A stretch of 6,959 nt of DNA, taken from positions 1-6,959 of the forward strand of contig NZ_JBILQX010000186.1 in assembly GCF_044372965.1 (NCBI RefSeq). Direction: 5' to 3'. Shown here piece by piece: positions 1-5,236 of the stretch (its first letter is position 1; every line of letters starts with the position of its first letter). This DNA comes from Elstera sp044372965 (GTDB lineage Bacteria; Pseudomonadota; Alphaproteobacteria; Elsterales; Elsteraceae). The notes under the pieces were generated by a model. That model was not told the DNA's origin. It did not search any database and worked only from the letters and a program-made list of their open reading frames with translations. The position numbers and the translations under genes were made by a program.

Positions 1-1152
1 CAGTTCCCGCCCGATCAGCCAGCGGCGAATCTCGCTCGTGCCTGCGCCGATTTCATACAGTTTCGCGTCGCGGAGCAATCGGCCCGTGGGGTACTCGTTG
101 ATGTAGCCGTTGCCGCCGAGGCATTGGATGGCTTCGAGCGCCATCCAGGTGGCCTTTTCGGCGGCGTAGAGGATGCAGCCGGCGGCGTCTTTGCGGGTTA
201 CGGTGCCCCGGTCGCAGGCGGCGGCCACGGCGTAGACGTAGGCGCGGCTGGCGTTGAGGGTCACGTACATATCGGCGAGCTTGCCTTGCATCAGTTGGAA
301 TTCGCCGATGGGCTGGCCGAACTGGTGGCGGTCGTGCAGGTAGGGGATCACTACGTCGAGGCAGGCTTGCATAATGCCGATGGGACCGGCGGCGAGCACG
401 ACGCGCTCGAAATCGAGGCCGCTCATCAGCACGTTCACGCCGCGCCCGACGGCGTTGAGCACGTTTTCTTCCTGGACTTCGCAGTCTTCAAAGACGAGTT
501 CGCAGGTATTGGAGCCGCGCATGCCGAGCTTGTCGAGCTTTTGGGCGGTTCGGAAGCCTTTGAAGGTTTTTTCCACGATGAAGGCGGTCATGCCGCGCGG
601 CCCGGCGTCGGGATCGGTTTTAGCGTAGACGACGAGCGTGTCGGCGTCCGGCCCGTTGGTGATCCACATTTTAGTGCCGTTCAGCACATAGCGGTCGCCC
701 TTTTTATCGGCGCGCAGGCGCATGGAGACGACGTCGGAGCCCGCGCCGGGTTCGGACATAGCGAGCGCGCCGACGTGCTCGCCGGAAATCAGCTTCGGTA
801 AGTAGCGGCGCTTTTGCGCGTCGGTGCCGTTTAGCTTGAGCTGATTGACACAGAGGTTCGAGTGCGCGCCGTAGGAGAGGCCGATAGAGGCCGAGGCGCG
901 GCTGACTTCTTCCATCGCAATCGCATGCGCCAGATAGCCCATGCCCGCGCCGCCGTACTCTTCGGGCACGGTGACGCCGAGAATGCCGAGAGCACCCATT
1001 TCCCGCCACAGATGGTTGGGAAACTCGTTCTTCTGGTCGGTTTCGGCGGCGATGGGGGCGATGCGGTCAGCCGCGAAGCTGCGCACGCTATCGCGCAGCA
1101 TATCCAACTCTTCCCCAAGGGCGAAATTCAGCGACGGAAAATCATTCGGCAT
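1..1152 (-). CDS. ivd: Isovaleryl-CoA dehydrogenase (3' end cut by window edge)
   Basis: FAD-dependent acyl-CoA dehydrogenase that oxidises isovaleryl-CoA to 3-methylcrotonyl-CoA in leucine breakdown, passing electrons to electron-transfer flavoprotein (equivalent to liuA of Pseudomonas). I translated 384 residues from the ATG at 1152; the frame is open to base 1, and family proteins are about 390 residues, so only a few codons are missing. Visible features are the flavin-contacting stretch AMSEPGAGSD (131-140), WITNG (164-168), the ARN-type helix around DRHQFGQPIGEFQ (274-286), and QCLGGNGY (343-350). The subfamily is decided by the base: Glu249 in GLDFERVVLA matches the isovaleryl-CoA dehydrogenase catalytic Glu, while the position used by medium-chain enzymes is Ala370 in YEIGAGTSE. 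The gene starts 12 bases after the thioesterase stop with only a weak ribosome-binding site, so it is probably co-transcribed and perhaps translationally coupled. Other liu genes (methylcrotonyl-CoA carboxylase) would be expected beyond the left edge, but this is inference. Confidence 0.95.
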   Translation of the reverse strand, partial: MPNDFPSLNFALGEELDMLRDSVRSFAADRIAPIAAETDQKNEFPNHLWREMGALGILGVTVPEEYGGAGMGYLAHAIAMEEVSRASASIGLSYGAHSNLCVNQLKLNGTDAQKRRYLPKLISGEHVGALAMSEPGAGSDVVSMRLRADKKGDRYVLNGTKMWITNGPDADTLVVYAKTDPDAGPRGMTAFIVEKTFKGFRTAQKLDKLGMRGSNTCELVFEDCEVQEENVLNAVGRGVNVLMSGLDFERVVLAAGPIGIMQACLDVVIPYLHDRHQFGQPIGEFQLMQGKLADMYVTLNASRAYVYAVAAACDRGTVTRKDAAGCILYAAEKATWMALEAIQCLGGNGYINEYPTGRLLRDAKLYEIGAGTSEIRRWLIGREL

Positions 1153-1164
1153 GGTCGGGCTCGC

Positions 1165-1623
1165 TTATTGGGGCGGAAGGTTCATGAGGGTTTGCAGGGC
1201 GCAGGCGCAGAGGCTCAAGGCCCCGTCGCGCTCGCCGTAAATATCGACCTCGGTGACGGTCAGGCTGCGCCCGGCGCGTTTCACCTTGCCGTGGCCGATG
1301 AGGCGGGAGCCGACGGCGGGCTTGAGGAAATTGGTTTTATATTCGACGGTCAGCACATTATGGCCCGGTTCGGCCACCGACCAAGCAGCATAGCCGCCCG
1401 AGACATCGACAAAGGCCGACACCGCGCCGCCGTGGAAGAAACCGTCTTGCTGGCATAGGTCGGGCCGGGCGGGCAGCACGAGGGCGCATTCGCCGCGTTT
1501 GGCCCAGAGGATGCTCACCCCCATCGATTGGGTGAAGCTTTGGCGGGCCAGCACCTCGTTTAGATAGGCCAGGGCCGCCGCATCGCTTTCGGTCGTGAGC
1601 GCAAAACTTTCCGCCACTGTCAT
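1165..1623 (-). CDS. PaaI-family hotdog-fold acyl-CoA thioesterase
   Basis: A 152-residue single hotdog domain, the normal size for PaaI/YdiI-like thioesterases, which hydrolyse acyl-CoA to free acid and CoA in the cytoplasm. The signature is DGFFHGGAVSAFVDVSGGYA (60-79), with His-Gly-Gly at 64-66 on the loop before the long helix and Asp73 at the usual catalytic acid position. The following strands (VEYKTNFLKP, 93-102) are also typical. The ATG at 1623 is supported by the purine-rich GGGGAAGGGA directly in front of it. Its place between liuR and isovaleryl-CoA dehydrogenase suggests it acts on a leucine-pathway thioester such as isovaleryl- or methylcrotonyl-CoA, perhaps to rescue CoA when intermediates accumulate. 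That substrate is inferred from context only; aromatic acyl-CoA is the alternative from the PaaI name. Confidence 0.85.
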   Translation of the reverse strand: MTVAESFALTTESDAAALAYLNEVLARQSFTQSMGVSILWAKRGECALVLPARPDLCQQDGFFHGGAVSAFVDVSGGYAAWSVAEPGHNVLTVEYKTNFLKPAVGSRLIGHGKVKRAGRSLTVTEVDIYGERDGALSLCACALQTLMNLPPQ

Positions 1624-1684
1624 TCCCTTCCCCGGAAGACGCGGCGGCTTTTCAGCTTTGTTCGGCGGTTTGGTCCGCCAAAAC

Positions 1685-1700
1685 TTTACGCGCGCGTCAC
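1685..1700. promoter_or_regulatory. Putative LiuR operator B, at the liuR/thioesterase junction
   Basis: Imperfect palindrome TTTACGCGCGCGTCAC; six of eight half-site positions are symmetric. It overlaps the liuR stop codon (1697-1699) and lies 62 bases before the thioesterase start. On the minus strand its right half continues as GCGTAAAGTT (1691-1682), identical over 10 bases to the core of the palindrome in front of liuR. From memory, LiuR sites resemble TTTACGT-N2-ACGTAAA, which this matches at 10 of 14 fixed positions. No convincing -10 box could be fixed here. A short hairpin, GGCGG/CCGCC at 1664-1679, follows on the minus strand. Confidence 0.5.
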
Positions 1701-2110
1701 TTTATAGAGAGCTTGCCACCATCGCCGAGCGCAATCAAGGCCTCCGTGCAATCGGCCTCCACCCGGTCCATGAAATCGAGCAGCACATCGATATCCTGCT
1801 TTTGCGCCATCAGGGTTTGGCGGCGTTTGCGGATTTTATCGAGCAGCAGATCGAGCTGCGCGCGCTGGGCTTCCCCGGCGTCGGTCTCGTTATCATACAT
1901 GTCGATGATTTCGCGGATTTCGTCGAGCGATAGGCCCAGCCGCTTGCCGCGCAGGATAAGTTTGAGGCGCACCCGGTCGCGCGGGGAATAGACCCTACGG
2001 TTGCCATTGCGGCGCGGGGTTATCAGGCCGCGATCCTCATAGAATCGAATGGCCCGGGGGGTGATTTCGAACTCGGCGGTCAGTTGCGCGATGGAATAGC
2101 TGCTGCTCAT
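1697..2110 (-). CDS. liuR: MerR-family transcriptional regulator, LiuR type
   Basis: A 137-residue MerR-family regulator. The N-terminal winged helix-turn-helix is clear: YSIAQLTAEFEITPRAIRFY (5-24), then EDRGLITPRR and the wing RRVYSPRDRVRLKLILRGKR (38-57). A coiled-coil dimerisation helix (about 80-125) and a short tail follow. RVRLKLILRGKRLGLSLDEI is characteristic of the LiuR subgroup, which regulates branched-chain amino acid and isovalerate catabolism. The usual metal-binding cysteine set of MerR/CueR is absent; only Cys121 is seen. The frame opens at 2176, but I chose the ATG at 2110: the HTH begins just after it, as in family members, and the longer start sits against the T-tract of the phasin terminator. 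The extra 22 residues are also not family-like. The start lacks a Shine-Dalgarno, consistent with a leaderless message. It sits directly ahead of the thioesterase and isovaleryl-CoA dehydrogenase genes. Confidence 0.87.
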   Translation of the reverse strand: MSSSYSIAQLTAEFEITPRAIRFYEDRGLITPRRNGNRRVYSPRDRVRLKLILRGKRLGLSLDEIREIIDMYDNETDAGEAQRAQLDLLLDKIRKRRQTLMAQKQDIDVLLDFMDRVEADCTEALIALGDGGKLSIK

Positions 2111-2116
2111 GGGGGC

Positions 2117-2144
2117 AGCATACCGAAGTTTCCCGTGGCGTAAA
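2117..2144 (-). promoter_or_regulatory. Predicted leaderless liuR promoter
   Basis: On the minus strand TATGCT (2122-2117) is a fair -10 box. It is preceded at 16 bases by TTTACG (2144-2139), or at 17 bases by CTTTAC, as a poor -35. Only six bases (GCCCCC) separate the -10 from the ATG at 2110, so transcription would begin at or next to the A of the start codon. The lack of any ribosome-binding site fits this. Inferred from spacing. Confidence 0.45.
2129..2144. promoter_or_regulatory. Putative LiuR operator A, autoregulatory site
   Basis: TTTCCCGTGGCGTAAA, an imperfect dyad whose outer TTT/AAA and inner C/G positions are symmetric. It fills the spacer and -35 of the predicted liuR promoter, the usual placement for MerR-family operators. 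It matches the remembered LiuR consensus TTTACGT-N2-ACGTAAA at 10 of 14 fixed positions. The strand-flipped core GCGTAAAGTT (2138-2147) recurs exactly at operator B. Confidence 0.5.
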
Positions 2145-2176
2145 GTTAGGCAAGCGCGGAAGGGCGCTTTTGACAT

Positions 2177-2208
2177 AAAAAAACCCGGCTGGAAGGCCCA
2201 GCCGGGTT
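2177..2208 (-). terminator. Rho-independent terminator of the phasin gene
   Basis: A perfect 11-base-pair stem (arms 2182-2192 and 2198-2208, AACCCGGCTGG with its complement), a five-base loop, and a seven-T tract on the minus strand (2183-2177). It begins 19 bases beyond the phasin stop. The plus-strand side has no T tract, so it works in one direction. It insulates the liuR cluster from phasin transcription. Confidence 0.93.
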
Positions 2209-2227
2209 CTCTTAGAGCGTGAAGCGC

Positions 2228-2677
2228 TTAGGCAGCGGGCTTCATGATCTTTTCGACGGCCAAGGTCACGCGGGCCTGGATCGGCTCGATGGCTTCGTTG
2301 GCGACCTTCATCGACAGTTCGGTGATCTTATTGCCTTCGGACATGAGCTTATCGAAGCTGGTCTTGGCGGCTTCGTTTTGCAGTTCGATGGCCTGCTTGA
2401 AGTTGGTGACGCCCATCAGCGCCTTCGTGGTGGCCAGCGAGGCTTCCACTTGCGACTGGGTGAGAGCGGCCACCGACTTGGTGATTTCTTCCGTGCCCTT
2501 AACGAAAATCGTCGAGGCCTTCACGAAGGCTTCCACGTTTTCACGGCCGACCGATGCGAAATCGCCAAAGCCGCCGAAGCTGCTACCGAAACCGTTGCCG
2601 AAGCTGCTCATGAAGCCCTTGCTGAATTTTTCGAATTGTTCTTTGGCGGAAGCGAAGGTTTGTTCGGCAGTGGCCAT
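2228..2677 (-). CDS. Phasin short form from an internal start
   Basis: The same frame initiated at the ATG at 2677 gives a 149-residue protein, close to the usual size of a one-domain phasin, beginning MATAEQTFASAKEQFEKFSK. The start is preceded by CAAGGA (2692-2687) with nine bases of spacing, at least as good as the site for the long form. The conserved phasin region starts just here, so this may be the main product, with the long form a minor or regulated isoform. Which start is used cannot be settled from sequence. Confidence 0.6.
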   Translation of the reverse strand: MATAEQTFASAKEQFEKFSKGFMSSFGNGFGSSFGGFGDFASVGRENVEAFVKASTIFVKGTEEITKSVAALTQSQVEASLATTKALMGVTNFKQAIELQNEAAKTSFDKLMSEGNKITELSMKVANEAIEPIQARVTLAVEKIMKPAA

Positions 2678-2956
2678 GATGCTGTGTCCTTGTTTGAATT
2701 TGGGGAATGGGTCGGAGGTGATCGCGGGGGCCACCTCGGGTTCAGGCGCAGGGGCAACCGCCTCAGGAATAACCGGCGACGCTACCGCAGGCTCGGCAAC
2801 CACGACCACGGGGGCCGGGGCGGCGGGTTCGGGCGCGACCGCCACGGGTTCCACAGCAACCGGGGTCACGGACGGGGAAACCGTCGGTGTCGCCTTGGGC
2901 GCGGGGTGTGCCGTGGGGCGGCGGGAAGAAGCCGCAGGCTTGCGGGGTGTCGTCAT
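2228..2956 (-). CDS. Phasin family protein, long form (PHA granule-associated)
   Basis: A 242-residue protein with a Phasin_2-like C-terminal half. Phasins coat polyhydroxyalkanoate granules and control their number and size. The core (about 95-240) is Gly/Phe-rich at first (FGNGFGSSFGGFGDF), then wholly helical and amphipathic: GRENVEAFVKASTIFVKGTEEI, LTQSQVEASLATTKALMGVTN and IEPIQARVTLAVEKI are typical phasin helices. Residues 1-93 form an extension with a basic start (TTPRKPAASSRRP) followed by a Pro/Ala/Val-rich, probably disordered stretch. The ATG at 2956 has a good ribosome-binding site, GAAGGA, eight bases upstream. A second ATG at 2677 also has one, so two products are likely. The basic, Ala/Pro-rich arm might bind DNA or another granule protein, as in other phasin-like proteins with such tails; this is inference. 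Symbol left blank because phasin gene names are not consistent. Confidence 0.85.
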   Translation of the reverse strand: MTTPRKPAASSRRPTAHPAPKATPTVSPSVTPVAVEPVAVAPEPAAPAPVVVVAEPAVASPVIPEAVAPAPEPEVAPAITSDPFPKFKQGHSIMATAEQTFASAKEQFEKFSKGFMSSFGNGFGSSFGGFGDFASVGRENVEAFVKASTIFVKGTEEITKSVAALTQSQVEASLATTKALMGVTNFKQAIELQNEAAKTSFDKLMSEGNKITELSMKVANEAIEPIQARVTLAVEKIMKPAA

Positions 2957-3116
2957 CGTGCCAGTCCTTCAGGTTCGATCCTGGTCCGTCGGGAAGGCGG
3001 ATACCGCAGCGCCCCAAAAGGGTAGGCCGAAACGGTCACACGACCTTTCCCGCCCGGCTGCTGCATCGCACCATTGAGGCGACATTGCCTTATTCTTAAG
3101 CGCTCCGTCAAGATGT

Positions 3117-3135
3117 TTTGTGCGGTGCACACAAA
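3117..3135. promoter_or_regulatory. 19-base inverted repeat upstream of the phasin gene
   Basis: TTTGTG-N7-CACAAA, perfect six-base arms, with GTGCAC nested in the centre. It lies about 160 bases before the long phasin start and just upstream (for the minus strand) of the TTGACG at 3111-3106. The position suits an operator or activator site. A PHA-responsive repressor (PhaR type) or a CRP-like protein are candidates, but the spacing of TGTG and CACA is seven, not the eight of CRP sites, and no regulator can be assigned. Confidence 0.4.
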
Positions 3136-3173
3136 GAAAAATGCGAGCGTTCCTGCCGCCTTCAAGCGTATTC

Positions 3174-3193
3174 ACCTGACGCTCCACTCAGGT
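3174..3193. promoter_or_regulatory. Lux-box-shaped dyad
   Basis: ACCTGA-N8-TCAGGT, perfect six-base arms over exactly 20 bases. The outer ACCTG-N10-CAGGT equals that of the Vibrio fischeri lux box, the target of LuxR. The inner consensus positions do not match. It lies about 120 bases upstream of the carboxypeptidase -35 and about 220 bases upstream of the phasin long start. A chance dyad is quite possible. Confidence 0.25.
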
Positions 3194-3314
3194 TCGTTCG
3201 CACTTGAAACGAAAAAATACCGCACCGCAGCACAAAAAACGAAAAAGGAACAAGCCGCAAACAAAGCGGTAAGACAGCGTATGTCGAGAGAGAATCAATG
3301 AAGTCAATTGGTTA

Positions 3315-3343
3315 TAGACAGAAGCTCATGTGCTTGCTACAGT
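3315..3343 (+). promoter_or_regulatory. Predicted sigma70-type promoter of the DD-carboxypeptidase gene
   Basis: TAGACA (3315-3320; five of six to TTGACA), a 17-base spacer, then TACAGT (3338-3343; four of six to TATAAT). Transcription would begin near 3350, giving a leader of about 30 bases that contains GGAAG (3368-3372) as ribosome-binding site. Confidence 0.55.
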
Positions 3344-3378
3344 CCGGGCACCATAAGACCCAAGCGCGGAAGTGATCC

Positions 3379-4758
3379 ATGGCTCAAACCCAAGTGACCC
3401 AACGAGGCAAGTTTCGGCCGGCATTCCGCGCTTTGGCCAATAGTTTGCCAAAAATCGCCCTCTTTGGCGCGCTGATTCTGACGGCAGGAACGGCGCTTGC
3501 CGCGCCGGACCGCAGCGCCTCGCTGATTATGGATTATAGCTCGGGCGCAACGCTCTACGCCCACAATGCCGATGAGCCGCGCCACCCGGCGTCGCTGACC
3601 AAGATGATGACGCTGTTTATGGCCTTCGAAGCCATTCAGCAGGGTCGCCTGTCGATGGATCAAAAGCTGCTGGTCAGCCAATTCGCCGCCGATCAAGCGC
3701 CGACCAAGCTTGGCCTGCGCCCCGGTTCGACGATTCTCGTGCGCGATGCCGTCATGGGGCTCGTGACGAAATCGGCCAACGACGCTGCCGCCACGCTCGC
3801 CGAAAATATGGCCGGGTCCGAACCCGCCTTCGCCCGGCAGATGACCCAGCGCGCGCGCCGCCTTGGCATGAGCAGCACTTTATTCGCCAATGCCTCCGGC
3901 TTGCCCAACGACGCGCAGATCACCACCGCGCGCGATATGGCCGTGCTGGGCCGCGCCCTTATTCGCGATTTTCCGGATTTCTACCCGCTGTTCTCCACGA
4001 AGAACTTCGTCTACCAAGGCCGGGTTCACCCGAACCATAACCGGCTGATGAATGTGTACGATGGGATGGACGGGATTAAGACCGGCTTTATTCGCGCCTC
4101 CGGCTTTAATCTGGTCGCTTCCGCCAAGCGCGACGGGCGGCGACTGGTCGGCGCGGTCTTCGGCGGCACCAGCCCCGGGCAGCGCGATCAACTGATGGCA
4201 AAACTCATGGACGCCGGGTTCGCGGGCACCCTTGTGGCCATGCGCGACAATGAGGCCCCCCAACGTAACTTGATCGTCGCGGCCGATGGGCCGAAGCAGG
4301 GAGCGGTTCCCGTGAACGCCACTATGAGCACGCGCCTGCCCGCCCGCGCCAACAATGGGGCCACAATCACGCCGGTTTCAGCAACCTTGGGACGCGCCGC
4401 TGCACCGGTTCTGACGCAGACGGCGATCGACACGCCGCGCGGGCAACCGGTGCCGAAACAAGCAACAGCCCAGCCAGTGTCGCTGAAACCGCAGAGCAAG
4501 CCGCAATCTGGCGGCTGGGCGGTTCAGGTCGGCGCGTTTGCCACGGGGGCCAATGCGCAGAAGGCGGCCCAGGCGGCCACTGCCGGGGCGAAGGCCGCCC
4601 TCGGCCACGGAACGATTGCTATCGCCGAAGGCAAAGACGCCAAGGGTGCCCGCGTCTACCGCGCCCGCATCGCTGGCCTCACCGAAAAAGAAGCCCGCGA
4701 CGCCTGCCAGTCCCTCACCCGGCAAAAGAATGCCTGCGTGGCGGTTCCGGCAAGCTAA
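3379..4758 (+). CDS. D-alanyl-D-alanine carboxypeptidase (PBP5/6 class) with C-terminal SPOR domain
   Basis: A 459-residue periplasmic peptidoglycan enzyme that removes the terminal D-Ala from stem peptides. A basic N-terminus and hydrophobic segment (24-41) end in ALAAP, a plausible signal-peptidase site near residue 41. All three penicillin-binding motifs are present: Ser72-x-x-Lys75 in PASLTKMM, Ser132-Ala-Asn134 in KSANDA, and Lys234-Thr-Gly in DGIKTGF. The peptidase S11 domain covers about 43-285. The PBP5 C-terminal beta domain and amphipathic anchor are not seen. Instead comes a Pro/Ala/Thr/Gln-rich linker (about 300-377), then a SPOR domain (378-457) starting GGWAVQVGAFAT and ending NACVAVPAS. 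SPOR domains bind denuded glycan at division sites, so septal targeting is likely. The ATG at 3379 has GGAAG six bases upstream. The gene appears to be monocistronic, between its own promoter and terminator. The dac paralogue letter cannot be assigned. Confidence 0.93.
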   Translation: MAQTQVTQRGKFRPAFRALANSLPKIALFGALILTAGTALAAPDRSASLIMDYSSGATLYAHNADEPRHPASLTKMMTLFMAFEAIQQGRLSMDQKLLVSQFAADQAPTKLGLRPGSTILVRDAVMGLVTKSANDAAATLAENMAGSEPAFARQMTQRARRLGMSSTLFANASGLPNDAQITTARDMAVLGRALIRDFPDFYPLFSTKNFVYQGRVHPNHNRLMNVYDGMDGIKTGFIRASGFNLVASAKRDGRRLVGAVFGGTSPGQRDQLMAKLMDAGFAGTLVAMRDNEAPQRNLIVAADGPKQGAVPVNATMSTRLPARANNGATITPVSATLGRAAAPVLTQTAIDTPRGQPVPKQATAQPVSLKPQSKPQSGGWAVQVGAFATGANAQKAAQAATAGAKAALGHGTIAIAEGKDAKGARVYRARIAGLTEKEARDACQSLTRQKNACVAVPAS

Positions 4759-4787
4759 TCCACCGCATTCCCTTAGGAAGGCGCGAG

Positions 4788-4815
4788 GCCAGGGAGTTTT
4801 CCCTGGCTTTTTTTT
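4788..4815 (+). terminator. Rho-independent terminator of the DD-carboxypeptidase gene
   Basis: Perfect eight-base-pair stem GCCAGGGA / TCCCTGGC (4788-4795 and 4800-4807), a four-base loop GTTT, and eight consecutive T (4808-4815). It starts 30 bases after the stop codon. There is no A tract ahead of it that would make it work on the other strand. Confidence 0.95.
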
Positions 4816-5004
4816 GGGTGCGCCCCCGTGCTCGGGATCAATATATGGCATTTTTGTGAACCTGCGTCATTATGTCGCAACTTCAGTTTTGCTGATATAT
4901 CTCTCAGGGTTGCAAAAAATAAAACTCCTAAAAAAATACCTATTATTTCTTTAAGGCTTTAAAATATAACGCAATCCTGCGTGCGGTCCTGAACGCACCC
5001 CCCA

Positions 5005-5021
5005 TTTATCGAGCCGATAAA
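5005..5021. promoter_or_regulatory. 17-base perfect dyad containing a sigma28-like -10 box
   Basis: TTTATCG-AGC-CGATAAA, perfect seven-base arms. Its right half contains GCCGATAA (5013-5020), identical to the E. coli FliA (sigma28) -10 element. The matching -35 (TAAA at about 11 bases upstream) is absent, as that region reads C-rich. An operator is as likely as a promoter. It is about 220 bases ahead of the chemoreceptor start. Confidence 0.3.
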
Positions 5022-5200
5022 CTCAGCGTTACTGCGCTTATTAGAAATTTAATATGGTCCCCTTCCTGACCTAAAGGCTCCCAAATTGGTCTCAATCGAC
5101 ACGAATTTCCGAAATTTGTTATTTTATTAAAATACCTTCTTTCGTTTACGCTTCGTTAAGTCCGCGCTGCCTAGCGTTAATCTTATGACGCACCGAACGT

Positions 5201-5217
5201 CACAATCAGAAATTGTG
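5201..5217 (+). promoter_or_regulatory. Inverted repeat abutting the chemoreceptor ribosome-binding site
   Basis: CACAAT-CAGAA-ATTGTG, perfect six-base arms with a five-base loop, ending one base before the GAGGGGGG ribosome-binding site (5219-5226). In RNA it could form a weak hairpin next to the site; as DNA it could be an operator. The function is not known. Confidence 0.35.
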
Positions 5218-5218
5218 C

Positions 5219-5226
5219 GAGGGGGG
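5219..5226 (+). promoter_or_regulatory. Ribosome-binding site that decides the chemoreceptor start
   Basis: GAGGGGGG lies 10 bases before the ATG at 5237. The in-frame TTG at 5213 would put this purine run inside the coding sequence and has no site of its own, so 5237 is preferred. Confidence 0.7.
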
Positions 5227-5236
5227 TAGCAGCATC

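Larger units (their letters stand above)
2957..3378. other. Divergent intergenic region between phasin and DD-carboxypeptidase
   Basis: No convincing gene lies here. It holds the phasin leader and ribosome-binding site, a TTGACG on the minus strand (3111-3106) that could be a phasin -35 but has no clear -10 partner, the two dyads listed separately, and the plus-strand promoter at 3315-3343. The leader of the phasin gene would be well over 100 bases if that -35 is right. The stretch at about 3200-3300 is A-rich on the plus strand with no structure I could name. Confidence 0.6.
4816..5236. other. AT-rich intergenic region upstream of the chemoreceptor
   Basis: No gene could be supported. The stretch about 4900-5150 is clearly richer in A and T than its surroundings, with many A and T runs. 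It contains perfect short dyads at 5005-5021, 5104-5116, 5121-5133 and 5201-5217, a small hairpin GTGCG/CGCAC at 4981-4998, and phased CGTT repeats at 5143-5178. I could not pick a convincing -35/-10 pair for the chemoreceptor. TAATCT (5178-5183) is a possible -10 without a good -35. Confidence 0.6.

Noticed and set aside
124..1458. Plus-strand open frames across the dehydrogenase and thioesterase genes
   Set aside because: They mirror GC-rich codons of real minus-strand genes whose catalytic motifs are clear; the plus translations show no motif.
1664..1679. GGCGG/CCGCC hairpin between liuR and the thioesterase as a terminator
   Set aside because: Only five base pairs and no T tract on either strand, so it should not stop transcription.
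2111..2176. N-terminal extension of LiuR starting at 2176
   Set aside because: The start abuts the T tract of the phasin terminator, has no ribosome-binding site, and adds 22 residues not typical of the family.
2219..3077. Two long plus-strand open frames opposite the phasin gene, 2219-3025 and 2244-3077
   Set aside because: Their translations are low-complexity (Gly/Arg/His-rich or Ser/Ala/Thr-rich) with no family resemblance, while the minus strand encodes a recognisable phasin with ribosome-binding sites and a matching terminator.
3117..3135. CRP/FNR binding site in front of the phasin gene
   Set aside because: TGTG and CACA are seven bases apart rather than eight, and the FNR core TTGAT-N4-ATCAA is absent; kept only as an unassigned dyad.
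3074..3301. Small plus-strand frame of 75 codons in the divergent intergenic region
   Set aside because: The Lys-rich translation resembles nothing I know, has no good ribosome-binding site, and runs through both dyads; it reads as chance in A-rich sequence.
4538..4954. Plus-strand frame of 138 codons overlapping the end of the carboxypeptidase gene
   Set aside because: It crosses a strong terminator, lies in another frame of the SPOR coding region, and changes composition abruptly at the intergenic boundary.
5213..5236. TTG start for the chemoreceptor
   Set aside because: It would place the GAGGGGGG ribosome-binding site inside the coding sequence; the ATG at 5237 uses that site at a normal distance.
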